44,448 bases of DNA from Leadbetterella sp964423865 (GTDB lineage Bacteria > Bacteroidota > Bacteroidia > Cytophagales > Spirosomataceae): assembly GCA_964423865.1 (NCBI GenBank), contig CAYRGN010000028.1:1-44448 (forward strand). The letters are read 5' to 3'. The notes beneath the pieces were generated by a model. That model made no database searches and was not told the origin of the DNA. It was given only the letters and a program-made list of their open reading frames with translations. A program made the translations under genes and the position numbers. The stretch's first letter is position 1; each line of letters begins with the position of its first letter. This document shows positions 7,395-16,100 of this stretch, piece after piece.

Positions 7395-8645
7395 CTATTT
7401 AATCCCCACTTTATAATCATTTTTTACGTCTTCGCCTTCCCATACTTTTTGTTGGGTCCACTTTTCAGGTGGTGCTGCCCAGAAAGGATCGCTTTCGGGG
7501 AGCCCCAGCGGCAGGAATGCGGCGGTGGCCAGGTAAGGGCTGCCCTGGTTATTGTACGCATCGGCGATATTGGGCTGTGAGCCGTACAGGCCGAGGGTCA
7601 GCCAGCCGTCTTTATAGGTAGACGGGCTTTCCAGTGTCTTCTTTAGCATAGCCGTCAGCGCGCCACGTACCTGGGCGGGCTTCAGTTCGGCTGGCAGGGC
7701 CTTCCGCCAGGCCATATCCGCCAGGTGATGGAAGGCCGCACCGCGATAAACGAGCGAACGCCCCGTGGGCGGGAAAGAGCCGTCTGCACCGATCAGTCTT
7801 TCCTGGATCACCGCATATCTCTCATTTCTCTGCTTTATTTTTTCCGCCATGCTCTTGTAGGCGGAGGTCTTTTTGGAAATTTCGTTCACCACCACCGCCA
7901 GGTAGGGATGAATGACATAGCTGTTGTAATAATCAAAAGCATAGGAGTCGCCGTCTTTGTACATGCCGTCGCCTACGTACCACTGCTCATGCTGCATGAG
8001 CGCGTAGTCGATACGCATGGGGTCATAGTCATACCCGAAACGGGCAAAGAAGACCTCATTCATGGCCGAAAACAGCAGCCAGTTGCTAAAGCCGGGCCTG
8101 AACTGCCGGGTAGTGCGAATGGCCGCTGCCATTTTTTCTTTATCAGCCGCCGGGAGGTTCTCCCAAAGCCAGGGCGCCCGCACAAAGGCCAGGGCCAGGA
8201 AGGAGGCATCTACCAGCTGCTGCCCGGCGATATTGTAGGGCATATAGTCACGTTTGGTCGAATCGAGCGAGTTGGAGATGCCTTTCAGCACCCATTGGCG
8301 GTACTGCTTCCGTAAGGCCACCTCTTCGGCACTGCCGCCCTCCAGCTGGAGCCAAGGGGCAATTCCGCTCAGCACGCGGCCTAAAACTTCCACATATTGT
8401 ACTTTAATGCGACTTTCCTTATTATCGGTGCGAACAGAAACCGTGTGCGGCATGACGATCCGCAGGCTGTCTTGTGCCAGGCTATACAGCACCGGGCGCA
8501 CCATTTTATCCATTTCGACCAGCCAGTATTCCCGGTCGGAAGGTACCTGTACGGGGGCGCTTACAGCCTTTTTTTTCTGGGCGAAAGCTGGAGCGGCTCC
8601 CCCAAGGAGGAGGAGGAGTATTCCTGAGAGAAGGTATTTTTTCAT
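7395..8645 (-). CDS. Exported DUF2264 family protein, probable PUL glycosidase
   Basis: A 416-residue protein from the ATG at 8645. The frame continues to 8894, but that extension overlaps the end of the oxidoreductase gene and lacks a signal sequence, whereas MKKYLLSGILLLLLGGAAPAFAQ is a clear signal peptide. The rest is an alpha/alpha-barrel type sequence with the DUF2264 motifs FSNWLLFSAMNEVFFARFGYD (about residues 180-200), WYVGDGMYKDGDSYAFDYYNS and GSFPPTGRSLVYRGAAFHHLA. DUF2264 proteins recur in pectin and arabinogalactan PULs. I recall that this fold was linked to beta-glucuronidases of GH154, but I cannot verify that here. Likely substrate: glucuronyl or unsaturated uronyl ends of side chains. 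It lies 34 bases downstream of the Gfo/Idh gene. Confidence 0.82.
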   Translation of the reverse strand: MKKYLLSGILLLLLGGAAPAFAQKKKAVSAPVQVPSDREYWLVEMDKMVRPVLYSLAQDSLRIVMPHTVSVRTDNKESRIKVQYVEVLGRVLSGIAPWLQLEGGSAEEVALRKQYRQWVLKGISNSLDSTKRDYMPYNIAGQQLVDASFLALAFVRAPWLWENLPAADKEKMAAAIRTTRQFRPGFSNWLLFSAMNEVFFARFGYDYDPMRIDYALMQHEQWYVGDGMYKDGDSYAFDYYNSYVIHPYLAVVVNEISKKTSAYKSMAEKIKQRNERYAVIQERLIGADGSFPPTGRSLVYRGAAFHHLADMAWRKALPAELKPAQVRGALTAMLKKTLESPSTYKDGWLTLGLYGSQPNIADAYNNQGSPYLATAAFLPLGLPESDPFWAAPPEKWTQQKVWEGEDVKNDYKVGIK

Positions 8646-8679
8646 AATATAGAGGCCTTCATTATGGGCTTTTACAGGA

Positions 8680-9963
8680 TTACACCTGCGGTAATTTATA
8701 TCCGTTATGGTATTCCGAAACCAGGAAACGATTGGCAGTTTTATCTGTAAATTTCCGTTTTGATTTATCCCAATATAGCTTTTTACCCGTCCGGTAAGCC
8801 ACATTGCCCATCTGTGAAAAAATGGCAATGTGCGCGCCGGCTTCAATGGGTGCGTGCAACAGGGTGCGGTCTTCCCGCCGTATTGCGTTGACAAAATTGG
8901 CCATGTGTTTTTCCAATCCGTTGTCCGTTTCTTTTTGCAGGGGAACCGCTTCCATCCGTTCGCCTTCAGAAATCACCTCCCAGCCCCTCCGGTTCAGCAC
9001 CAGTGTGCCGTTATTTCCTATAAATGCTACGCCGTGATTCCGGCCGTAGGGACCCAGGTCTATCCCTGTACCGTGTTCCCACTGGATATTAAAATCATCA
9101 AATTCAAACACGGTGGTTAAGGTATCGGGCGTCTCGGCAGCGTCATCCGGGTAGGCAAATTTACCACCTGCTGCCATTACGGACCGCGGATCAGCCACCT
9201 TCATTCCCAGGAGGGCGTAATCAAGCATGTGCACGCCCCAGTCGGTCATGAGGCCACCGGCATAATCCCAGAACCAGCGGAACTCAAAATGGAAGCGATT
9301 CGGATTAAACGGCCGCTTCTTTGCCGGACCTAACCAACGATCGTAGTGAACCCCTGCCGGCACCGGTTCATCAGGTTTTACCGGGATACTTTTCATCCAA
9401 CCCTGGTAAGCCCAGGCCTTCACCAGCCTGATTTTCCCCAATTTCCCCGAATGCACGAAGTCGATGGCATCGCGGAAGTGCTGCTGACTGCGCTGCCACT
9501 GGCCCACCTGCACTATGCGCTTGTACCGGGTTGCCGCCTCCACCATGACCTCACACTCCCGGATGGAGTTACCAATGGGTTTTTCAACGTACACATGTTT
9601 GCCTGCCTTCACGGCATCTACCATTTGCAGACAATGCCAGTGGTCCGGAGTGCCGATAATCACGACGTCTACGAGGTTGCCTTCCAGCATTGCCTTATAA
9701 TCGATAAAACGTTTTACCTCTACCTGCCGGGCTTTCAGTTCGGCTATCCGCTGATCCAAAATGCGTTCGTCCACATCGCACAAAGCCGTACATACCACGT
9801 TCGGCTGTTTCAGAATTGCGTTTAGGTCAGACCAGCCCATGCCCTTGACGCCTATGAGGCCAACCTTAATTTTTTTCTCCTGTAGCGGTAGTGCATTTGC
9901 TCTTAGAAATAACCCTGAAGCTGCCAGTGCGGCTGCTCCTTTGATAAAATCTTGTCTTTTCAT
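8680..9963 (-). CDS. Exported Gfo/Idh/MocA family oxidoreductase
   Basis: A 427-residue protein from ATG 9963; the frame also allows a TTG at 9975. The N-terminus MKRQDFIKGAAALAASGLFL resembles the Tat-type leaders (R-x-F-I-K) of exported Bacteroidota oxidoreductases, though the second arginine of the twin pair is not present. The Rossmann domain follows with KVGLIGVKGMGWSDL (about residues 33-47), VIIGTPDHWH (101-110) and VEKPIGNS (126-133), the family EKP motif. The C-terminal alpha/beta domain contains WFWDYAGGLMTDWGVHMLDYAL. Family members are NAD(P)-dependent sugar dehydrogenases, and some (GH109) cleave glycosides by a redox route. Its place between GH105 and DUF2264 suggests it works on a pectic oligosaccharide. 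Substrate unknown. Confidence 0.87.
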   Translation of the reverse strand: MKRQDFIKGAAALAASGLFLRANALPLQEKKIKVGLIGVKGMGWSDLNAILKQPNVVCTALCDVDERILDQRIAELKARQVEVKRFIDYKAMLEGNLVDVVIIGTPDHWHCLQMVDAVKAGKHVYVEKPIGNSIRECEVMVEAATRYKRIVQVGQWQRSQQHFRDAIDFVHSGKLGKIRLVKAWAYQGWMKSIPVKPDEPVPAGVHYDRWLGPAKKRPFNPNRFHFEFRWFWDYAGGLMTDWGVHMLDYALLGMKVADPRSVMAAGGKFAYPDDAAETPDTLTTVFEFDDFNIQWEHGTGIDLGPYGRNHGVAFIGNNGTLVLNRRGWEVISEGERMEAVPLQKETDNGLEKHMANFVNAIRREDRTLLHAPIEAGAHIAIFSQMGNVAYRTGKKLYWDKSKRKFTDKTANRFLVSEYHNGYKLPQV

Positions 9964-10020
9964 ATTAGAAGTCAATTAAGGTTGAAACGCATTTTTTACC
10001 CGGTTATCCTGAGCCCCAAT

Positions 10021-10065
10021 CTATCGCTGATACACCCGTACGTAGTCTATCTCATATTTCAAATT
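10021..10065 (-). pseudogene. C-terminal remnant of a GH16-type glycoside hydrolase
   Basis: On the minus strand the last codons before a TAG at 10021-10023 read NLKYEIDYVRVYQR-stop. The string 'EIDYVRVYQ' at the very end of a protein is the hallmark C-terminal strand of GH16 beta-glucanases/galactanases and related jelly-roll proteins. Nothing upstream continues the domain: within about 15 codons the frame runs into the intergenic palindrome at 10069-10132. I read this as the tail of a deleted PUL gene. The match is short, but its composition and its position exactly at a stop codon argue against chance. Confidence 0.55.
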
Positions 10066-10068
10066 TTT

Positions 10069-10132
10069 AGCTTTCAGCTATCAGCCGCGCGACGTATCAC
10101 TTATACATTCGGTTTGCTGATAGCTGAAGGCT
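10069..10132. repeat. Intergenic palindrome, copy 3 (short)
   Basis: AGCTTTCAGC (10069-10078) and GCTGAAGGCT (10123-10132) form imperfect arms around a short loop containing CTTATACATTC. This is a 64-base version of the family. It abuts the GH16 remnant on one side and an ATG-AAA-TAG mini-ORF (10138-10146) on the other. Confidence 0.75.
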
Positions 10133-10137
10133 CATGG

Positions 10138-10146
10138 CTATTTCAT
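10138..10146 (-). other. Second ATG-AAA-TAG mini-ORF (possible gene-loss scar)
   Basis: Minus-strand ATGAAATAG preceded by the leader word GCTAAAATGTATATCC and followed by CCATGAGCC, the same arrangement as at 7209-7217. Both flanks are family palindromes. No protein can be made from it; it is noted as a structural mark. Confidence 0.5.
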
Positions 10147-10159
10147 GGATATACATTTT

Positions 10160-10213
10160 AGCTTTCAGCAATGAGCGTTGAGCGGTCAGTCGCCGAACTG
10201 CTTCACGCTGACA
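10160..10213. repeat. Intergenic palindrome, copy 4, at the end of the GH105 gene
   Basis: AGCTTTCAGC (10160-10169) with the partner GCTGACAGCT (10207-10216), whose last bases include the TAG stop of the GH105 gene (10215-10217). The centre contains GCGTTGAGCGGTCAGTCGC. The palindrome therefore starts at the stop codon of the upstream gene, as it does for the DUF2264 and rhaT genes. Confidence 0.7.
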
Positions 10214-10214
10214 G

Positions 10215-11318
10215 CTATTCCAGAAACCTATACATTTCACATGCGGCCAACAAAAACGCGCCCACACCAAACGGTGCGGTAGAGTTTTCGTTCACTACCT
10301 GCCCGGGAATGGCTTTTTCACCAATGGGTTGTACGTAACCTACTTTCCCATTTTCCTGGAGGGCAGTTCCGGTCAGGTATTTCCATCCTTTTTCCGCTAC
10401 CGGCCCGTACGTGTTTTTACTAAGGTACCCGTTATTGATACCCCACAAAAGGCCATAAGTAAAGAAGGCCGACCCGCTGGTTTCCGGCCCGGGCGCATGT
10501 TCCGGATCCAACAGGCTGCGGGTCCAGTAGCCTTCGACCTGCTGCGAGCTTTTCACGGCCTTCGCCATCTTTTGGTATATTTTGATATACGCTTTCCGGT
10601 GTTTGTCGTTCTCCGGCAGGTCTTGCAATACCTTGGCCAGCCCCGCAAATACCCAGCCGTCGCCCCGGGCCCAGAAATCTTTCTTCCCGTTCAGGCTTTT
10701 GTGCTTCGGGTACACGTATTTGGCATCCCGGTAGTACAGGCCCGCTTTTTTATCGTACATGATACTGTTCGCATAGGAGAAGTATTCGTACAACTTTTCC
10801 AGGTACAGGGGATTCCCCGTAATTTTATACATTTTGGTCATCACGGGCATCACCATGTAGAGTCCGTCGGCCCACCACCAGTAGTCGTTATCGGGCGTAC
10901 TCATCTGGTATTCCATGACCTCCCGTGCGCGGGCTATCTTTTTCTCATCGGGTGCCAGGTTATACAGGTCGGCATAGGTCTGGAAGCAGATCTGCCAGTC
11001 GCCGAAAAGTACATAATCGTCTTTTTCTCCGTAACTGTACTTCCATTCGGCCTTGTTATCCGACTTGGCGCCTTTCCATTGGTTATGCTCTGCCCATTTC
11101 CGGGAATATTGGCGGTATTCCTCCTTCCCGGTCAGAAAATACGCTTCCATATTGCCTGTATGGTAGGCGGCTACATCCCAGAAAGCCCAGCCCGGACGGG
11201 TATGCGTGTTTTGCCAGTAGCTGTTCACACGTTCAATAACGGCTTTTACCTCCTCTTGGGTTTGCGCAAAAACCGGAGCACTGCATAGAGTCAGGCAGAA
11301 GAAGATCTTTTTTATCAT
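10215..11318 (-). CDS. Unsaturated rhamnogalacturonyl hydrolase, GH105
   Basis: A 367-residue exported enzyme (signal MIKKIFFCLTLCSAPVFAQ) of the alpha6/alpha6-barrel family that includes YteR and YesR. These hydrolyse the unsaturated galacturonic acid left at the non-reducing end of RG-I oligosaccharides by lyases. Diagnostic stretches are RPGWAFWDVAAYHTGNMEAY (41-60), WWWADGLYMVMPVM (147-160), in which Asp151 matches the YteR catalytic Asp, and DFWARGDGWVFAGL (214-227). Length is normal. It is the first enzyme gene after susD, separated from it by an intrinsic terminator, so susCD probably give a more abundant transcript. Finding GH105 implies that a rhamnogalacturonan lyase acts upstream, but none is encoded in this window. 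Confidence 0.92.
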   Translation of the reverse strand: MIKKIFFCLTLCSAPVFAQTQEEVKAVIERVNSYWQNTHTRPGWAFWDVAAYHTGNMEAYFLTGKEEYRQYSRKWAEHNQWKGAKSDNKAEWKYSYGEKDDYVLFGDWQICFQTYADLYNLAPDEKKIARAREVMEYQMSTPDNDYWWWADGLYMVMPVMTKMYKITGNPLYLEKLYEYFSYANSIMYDKKAGLYYRDAKYVYPKHKSLNGKKDFWARGDGWVFAGLAKVLQDLPENDKHRKAYIKIYQKMAKAVKSSQQVEGYWTRSLLDPEHAPGPETSGSAFFTYGLLWGINNGYLSKNTYGPVAEKGWKYLTGTALQENGKVGYVQPIGEKAIPGQVVNENSTAPFGVGAFLLAACEMYRFLE

Positions 11319-11381
11319 TCTTGTAAATTTAAATACTAAAACGCACTTGGCACAGGTTTCAAAACAAAATTTAGCCAGGTA

Positions 11382-11421
11382 GCAAAAAAAATTTAGCTGC
11401 CTTCAGGCAAAGACAGCTAAA
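11382..11421 (-). terminator. Intrinsic terminator after susD
   Basis: On the minus strand the arms TTTAGCTG (complement of 11414-11421) and CAGCTAAA (complement of 11392-11399) enclose an inner stem GCCTGAAGGC and are followed directly by a run of eight T. It lies 56 bases after the susD stop and before the GH105 gene. This should give partial termination and excess susCD mRNA, a common arrangement in PULs. Confidence 0.82.
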
Positions 11422-11476
11422 CTACATTCAACCTCAGGCTTTGTCAGGCGTTTAGGTGAAACGCCGGCAACACCCT

Positions 11477-13180
11477 TTAATTATACCCCGGATTCTGCAC
11501 TAATTCGGCTTTGGTATTCAGCCGGATTTCGTTCAGAGGGAGGGGCAATAACGCATTGTAATCCTGGAATCCGGTGATGATCTTATTGGAAGGACCGGTA
11601 TCTCCGTTCAACGCTACTCTGTCTTTGAGCTTACCCGTACGCACCAGGGTCATCCGGCGGTTTTCTTCGGCAATCAGTTCCCTTGCGCGTTCATCCAGGA
11701 TAAAATCGAGGGTAATATCGGAAGCGCTCACGCTGCCCAGGTTGGCATTGCCTTTTTCCGTGCGGGCGGTTTTGAAAGCCCGGTCACGCAGAATATTCAC
11801 GTCTGCCGCTGCTCCTGCAGTATTCCCCTGGCGGAAGCGGGCCTCGGCACGCAGTAACCAGGTTTCGCCGAAGCGCATCACAGGCCAGTCTTTTACAATG
11901 GCGTAGCCGAAGTCGTCTTCCGGATCATACCCTCCCCATTTGGTGGGAAAAGGATACCATACTTCCAGGCTGTCTGTACGGAAAGGAACCGCCTTGTCCC
12001 CGGTTTTTACCGTAATGGTTTGTACGGCATCTGCCGCATTGGCTGCCACGCGGTACCCGTCTTTGTCTACTCCTATACTGGCGCTGAAGCCCGGCCGGTT
12101 GTAGTTGGTGGTTCTCCGGATATTGTAATTGCTGTTCCGGATATCGCCGTCCAGTCCTTTCCAAACGGTGTACTTCATGAAGTTACTTAAACGCAGACGT
12201 CCGTTTCCTCTTCCGCCCAGGGAGTCGGCATTCACCATACCGTCCCATTTGTGGTAGGCGGGCTGCCACACGCGGCGGTGCTGAGGGTTATCGATGGTTC
12301 CCCCGGTTACATTCCGGTTGTATTCCATTTCGAAAGTCCAGATGGCTTCGGTATTGCCTTGTGCGCGTCTCTGATTTCCGAAGCGGAACATGTCGCGGTA
12401 ATAATCCCCGCCCTCGCCCAGGAACTTTCCATACCGTGCTTCAATGAGCTGGTATTTGCCTCCGTTGATAATGTCGGTGGCCAGCTGTTCGGCTTTGGCG
12501 TAGTAGGCCTGGTCTCTTACCCCCATGCGGAGGTAGGCTTCCGCCCCCAGCTGACGGGCCATGTCTTTGTTGATCCGGTTAGGCGTCACGGTCTGTCCTA
12601 CTTCAGGAAGGTTAGCCACGGCATAGGCAATATCCTCTTCAATCAGCCGGTCTACATCGGCTACGCTCTGGCGGGTAAAGTCAAATGTAGGCGATACCAC
12701 GGGTGCGCTCAGCAGAGGCACATCGCCCCAAAGCGTTACGAGGGTATTGTACGCGTAGGCCCGGAAGAAGCGGGCTTCGGCATTGGCCTTTGCGTTGTTT
12801 TCTCCTACCGCGGCAATGATCACATTGGCATGGTTGATAAAGTCATAGCTTTTCTGCCACAGGTAGCTGACCGCGCCGTTTTCCTGGTTCAGGTCGGCGT
12901 ACTGGTAAAACGGGTTTTCTACACCCTCGGTAGCGCCCGCGCTGGTAATGTCCATACCGATCTGCCAGCTGGACAGAAACCCCTGCCGGCCGCTGTAACC
13001 CCAAAGCTCCGCGAAGATGCGGTGGAGACCAATCACCTGGGCCTCGATAGTCTGGGGGTCGGTAGCCCCGGTGCGGTAGCTTGAATACGGGTCTTCCTCC
13101 AGGTAATCTTTGCCGCATGAAGTACCCATCAAAAGGGAAGCGGCCAATAAACTGCTATATACTATTCTGTTCTTTTTCAT
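11477..13180 (-). CDS. SusD/RagB-family outer-membrane glycan-binding lipoprotein
   Basis: A 567-residue protein from ATG 13180 (the frame also opens with a GTG at 13183). The lipoprotein signal ends in LLMGTSC, giving lipidated Cys22. SusD hallmarks follow: an N-terminal LEEDPYSSYRTG, tetratricopeptide-like helices (FINHANVIIAAVGENNAKANAEARFFRAYAYNTLVTLWGDVPLL motifs, about residues 110-160) and the C-terminal pattern RFGETWLLRAEARFRQGNTA, then ERARELIAEENRRMTLVRTGKL and LLPLPLNEI. It forms a lid over the SusC channel and captures oligosaccharides. It begins 18 bases after the susC stop. No SusE/SusF-like surface binding protein follows. Confidence 0.96.
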   Translation of the reverse strand: MKKNRIVYSSLLAASLLMGTSCGKDYLEEDPYSSYRTGATDPQTIEAQVIGLHRIFAELWGYSGRQGFLSSWQIGMDITSAGATEGVENPFYQYADLNQENGAVSYLWQKSYDFINHANVIIAAVGENNAKANAEARFFRAYAYNTLVTLWGDVPLLSAPVVSPTFDFTRQSVADVDRLIEEDIAYAVANLPEVGQTVTPNRINKDMARQLGAEAYLRMGVRDQAYYAKAEQLATDIINGGKYQLIEARYGKFLGEGGDYYRDMFRFGNQRRAQGNTEAIWTFEMEYNRNVTGGTIDNPQHRRVWQPAYHKWDGMVNADSLGGRGNGRLRLSNFMKYTVWKGLDGDIRNSNYNIRRTTNYNRPGFSASIGVDKDGYRVAANAADAVQTITVKTGDKAVPFRTDSLEVWYPFPTKWGGYDPEDDFGYAIVKDWPVMRFGETWLLRAEARFRQGNTAGAAADVNILRDRAFKTARTEKGNANLGSVSASDITLDFILDERARELIAEENRRMTLVRTGKLKDRVALNGDTGPSNKIITGFQDYNALLPLPLNEIRLNTKAELVQNPGYN

Positions 13181-13198
13181 CACTAAATCAGTTGATTG

Positions 13199-16100
13199 TT
13201 AAAAAGTAAGGTTGGCTCCCAACACGTAGGTACGTACCATCGGATAATTGATATTATCGTTGCTTGATCCGCGGGTAATATCTCTTGCTTCCGGATCCCA
13301 TCCCAGCCAGTCGGTCCAGGTAGCCAGGTTTCTTCCGCTCAGGTAGAGTTGCAATCCGCCGATTCCTAATTTCGTCAACGCGGTTTGTCCGAAGTTATAA
13401 CTAAGCGTCACATCTTTCAGACGGGTGTAGCCCGCATCTACCGGGAATCCATACCCGTGCGAGTTGGAGTGATTACCCAGGGAGCGCCATTCGTTGCTTT
13501 GGTTTTCCGGGGTCCAGTAACCAAGGGCGGCCGGCGTACTTCTTCTTCCCATTTCATCCGATGCACCACCAATCTGGGGGTTATTACGCAGTGCGCCCTG
13601 TACGGTCTGGATAAAAATATTCAGGTTAAAATTCTTATAGGTCAGGGTATTGGTCAGTCCGCCCGTCCATTTGGGTGTAGTCTGGCCCAGGATACTCCGG
13701 TCGTTGTCATCCACTTTCCCGTCTTTATTAAGGTCGGCCAGCTTCAGGTCGCCTGCCAGGGCGGTATCGTCCCAGCCTTTATTGGCTCCCGATTCGATTT
13801 CCGATTCCTGCCAGATACCTACTTTGGTATAGTCGTAAATCACGCCCACAGGGTGTCCTATAAACCAGCGGTTCCCCACGTCGTCCTTCCCGTCACCGTA
13901 CACATCCACAATCTTGTTTTTATTGGTGGAAAACACCAGGGTAGACGACCACGTAAAATCATTTTTAACCAGGTTTTTAGACGTCAGTGTAAGCTCTACA
14001 CCCGTATTGGCTACTTTTCCGATATTCGACCACACATCGGAATACCCGGTAATCTGGGGAATACGTTGCAGCAGCAGCATGTCATAGGTGTTGGTCTTGT
14101 AGAGGTCTACGGTACCGGTCAGGCGGTTGCCCCACAATCCGAAGTCTACCCCGGCATTCAGACCCTTTGTTTTCTCCCACTGGAGGTCGTCGTTACCCAT
14201 GCGGCTCTGCACTTTCAACGTCGTATAAGGTCGGCCGTCCATGGTAAGGGTTCCTGAGCTCATCAGGGCCAGGGTCTGGTAGATGCCGATGGCCTCATTT
14301 CCTGAAATACCGTAGGAAACGCGTAGCTTCAGGTTGGTAATGGCGTTATATTGCTTCATGAAGTCTTCGTTGGCGATGTTCCACGCAAAAGCAGCCGAAG
14401 GGAAAGTACCGTACTTGTTGTTTTTACCGAATACCGAAGAGCCGTCTCTTCTCACGGTGAAAGTGAACATGTAACGGCTGTCATACCCGTAGTTCAGCCT
14501 TCCCATCTGGGAAATGGAACGGTACATATCGGCCTGGGAAGATACGGTCTGGGTCGAAGCCGACTCCAGGTTACCCCATTCCAGATCATCGTTCGGGAAA
14601 ACCTGCCCGGTAGCCACCGCCTGCTGCCAGTATTTCTCTTTCGCGCCGTAAAGGCCAGTCAGGTCAAAGTGGTGCTTGCCAATATCTTTATTGTAGGTCA
14701 GGATATTCTCCAGGGTATAGGTCTGCGACTCGCTGTTGGTGATGGTACCCGAGCCGCTCAGATTGTAGACCGACTTCCCGTAGTATTCGTTATTGCGGAC
14801 AGGAACATAGGAATACCCCGCATTAAACCGGTAATTCAGACCGCTCAGGGGTTTCCAGATATTGCCGAAACTTACATCCGCGTACCCGTTCAGCGAGATA
14901 TTGAACTGGCGACGGATAGGGTTAGTGGTAGTAGGCAGCAGGGGGTTGGCCCAAAGCTGCTCGGAATACATGGGGTACTGGGTCAGGGAACCGTCTTCGT
15001 TGTACATGGTGGCGTACGGACTCATGGCCGCTGCCTGCAACAGGCTGGCCCTTCCGCCGTCACGGTTATGCGATACAATGAAGGTGGAAGTACCTACCGA
15101 CAGGTAACGGGTGGCCTTTACATCGGTGTTGGTCCGGAAAGAGTAACGCTTATAATTATACCCTTGCAGAATGCCTTTCTGATCCAGGTAATCCAGGGAA
15201 ACATAATACTTCGCGTTTTCCGTTCCTCCGGAAATTCCTACATTATGGTTTTGTACCACCCCGGTCTGCATCACGGCATCGAGCCAGTCGGTGGTTACCC
15301 CGTTCACATAGTTATCGTACTCGTACTGGTTCTTCACCGGACCGCCGTTATACAGGCTGGTGTTGGTAATGCGGGCATATTCAGCATATCTTTTCAGCAG
15401 TTCTTCCGGGGAAGCAGGTTCCAGGATGTGCGCGGCTTCTTCCACACCGCCGTAGGTGTTGTAACGAATGGTAGGCTTACCGCTGGTGCCTCTTTTGGTG
15501 GTAATCAGGATGACCCCGTTCGAACCGTTCACCCCGTAGATGGCTACGGCCGAAGGATCTTTCAGGATCTCGATAGACGCCACGTCATTCGGGTTAATGT
15601 CGTTGATAGAACCGTCGGTTCTTGACAAAGGAATACCATCTACCACCACATAAGGTTCGGAAGAGGCATTGATGGAACTCCTTCCCCTGATCTGGGTAGA
15701 AGGTGCATCGCCGGGAATGGAAGAGGCCTGGGATACCGTGACATTCGCCACCGCTCCCTGCACCGCCTGCATCACGTTATTGACGGGAAGATTGGCGAGA
15801 CGTTCTTTCGGTACGGAAGCTACCGAACCGGTAATATCCGAACGTTTCTGGGTACCGTATCCTACCACCACCACTTCCGACATCAGCCGGCTGTCTTCTT
15901 CAAGCGTGATATTCACCAGGGTTTGCCCTCTGCGAACCACCGTCTTTTGTTCCACATATCCCACCGAGCTGAACACCAGGGTCACCTCTCCGTCTCCTAC
16001 CGTGAGGCGAAACACCCCGTCAGCATCGGTAATGGCTCCCTGGGTGGTACCTTCTACCCGTACGTTCACTCCGGGAACTCCCTCTCCGCTTTCATCGGTT

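Noticed and set aside
7395..8894. Longer DUF2264 frame starting at 8894
   Set aside because: The extra 83 residues precede a clear signal peptide and overlap the Gfo/Idh gene's 3' end; the ATG at 8645 is the better start.
14351..15625. Antisense open frame (424 codons) opposite susC
   Set aside because: Same reason: shadow of a conserved gene, with no promoter or protein features.
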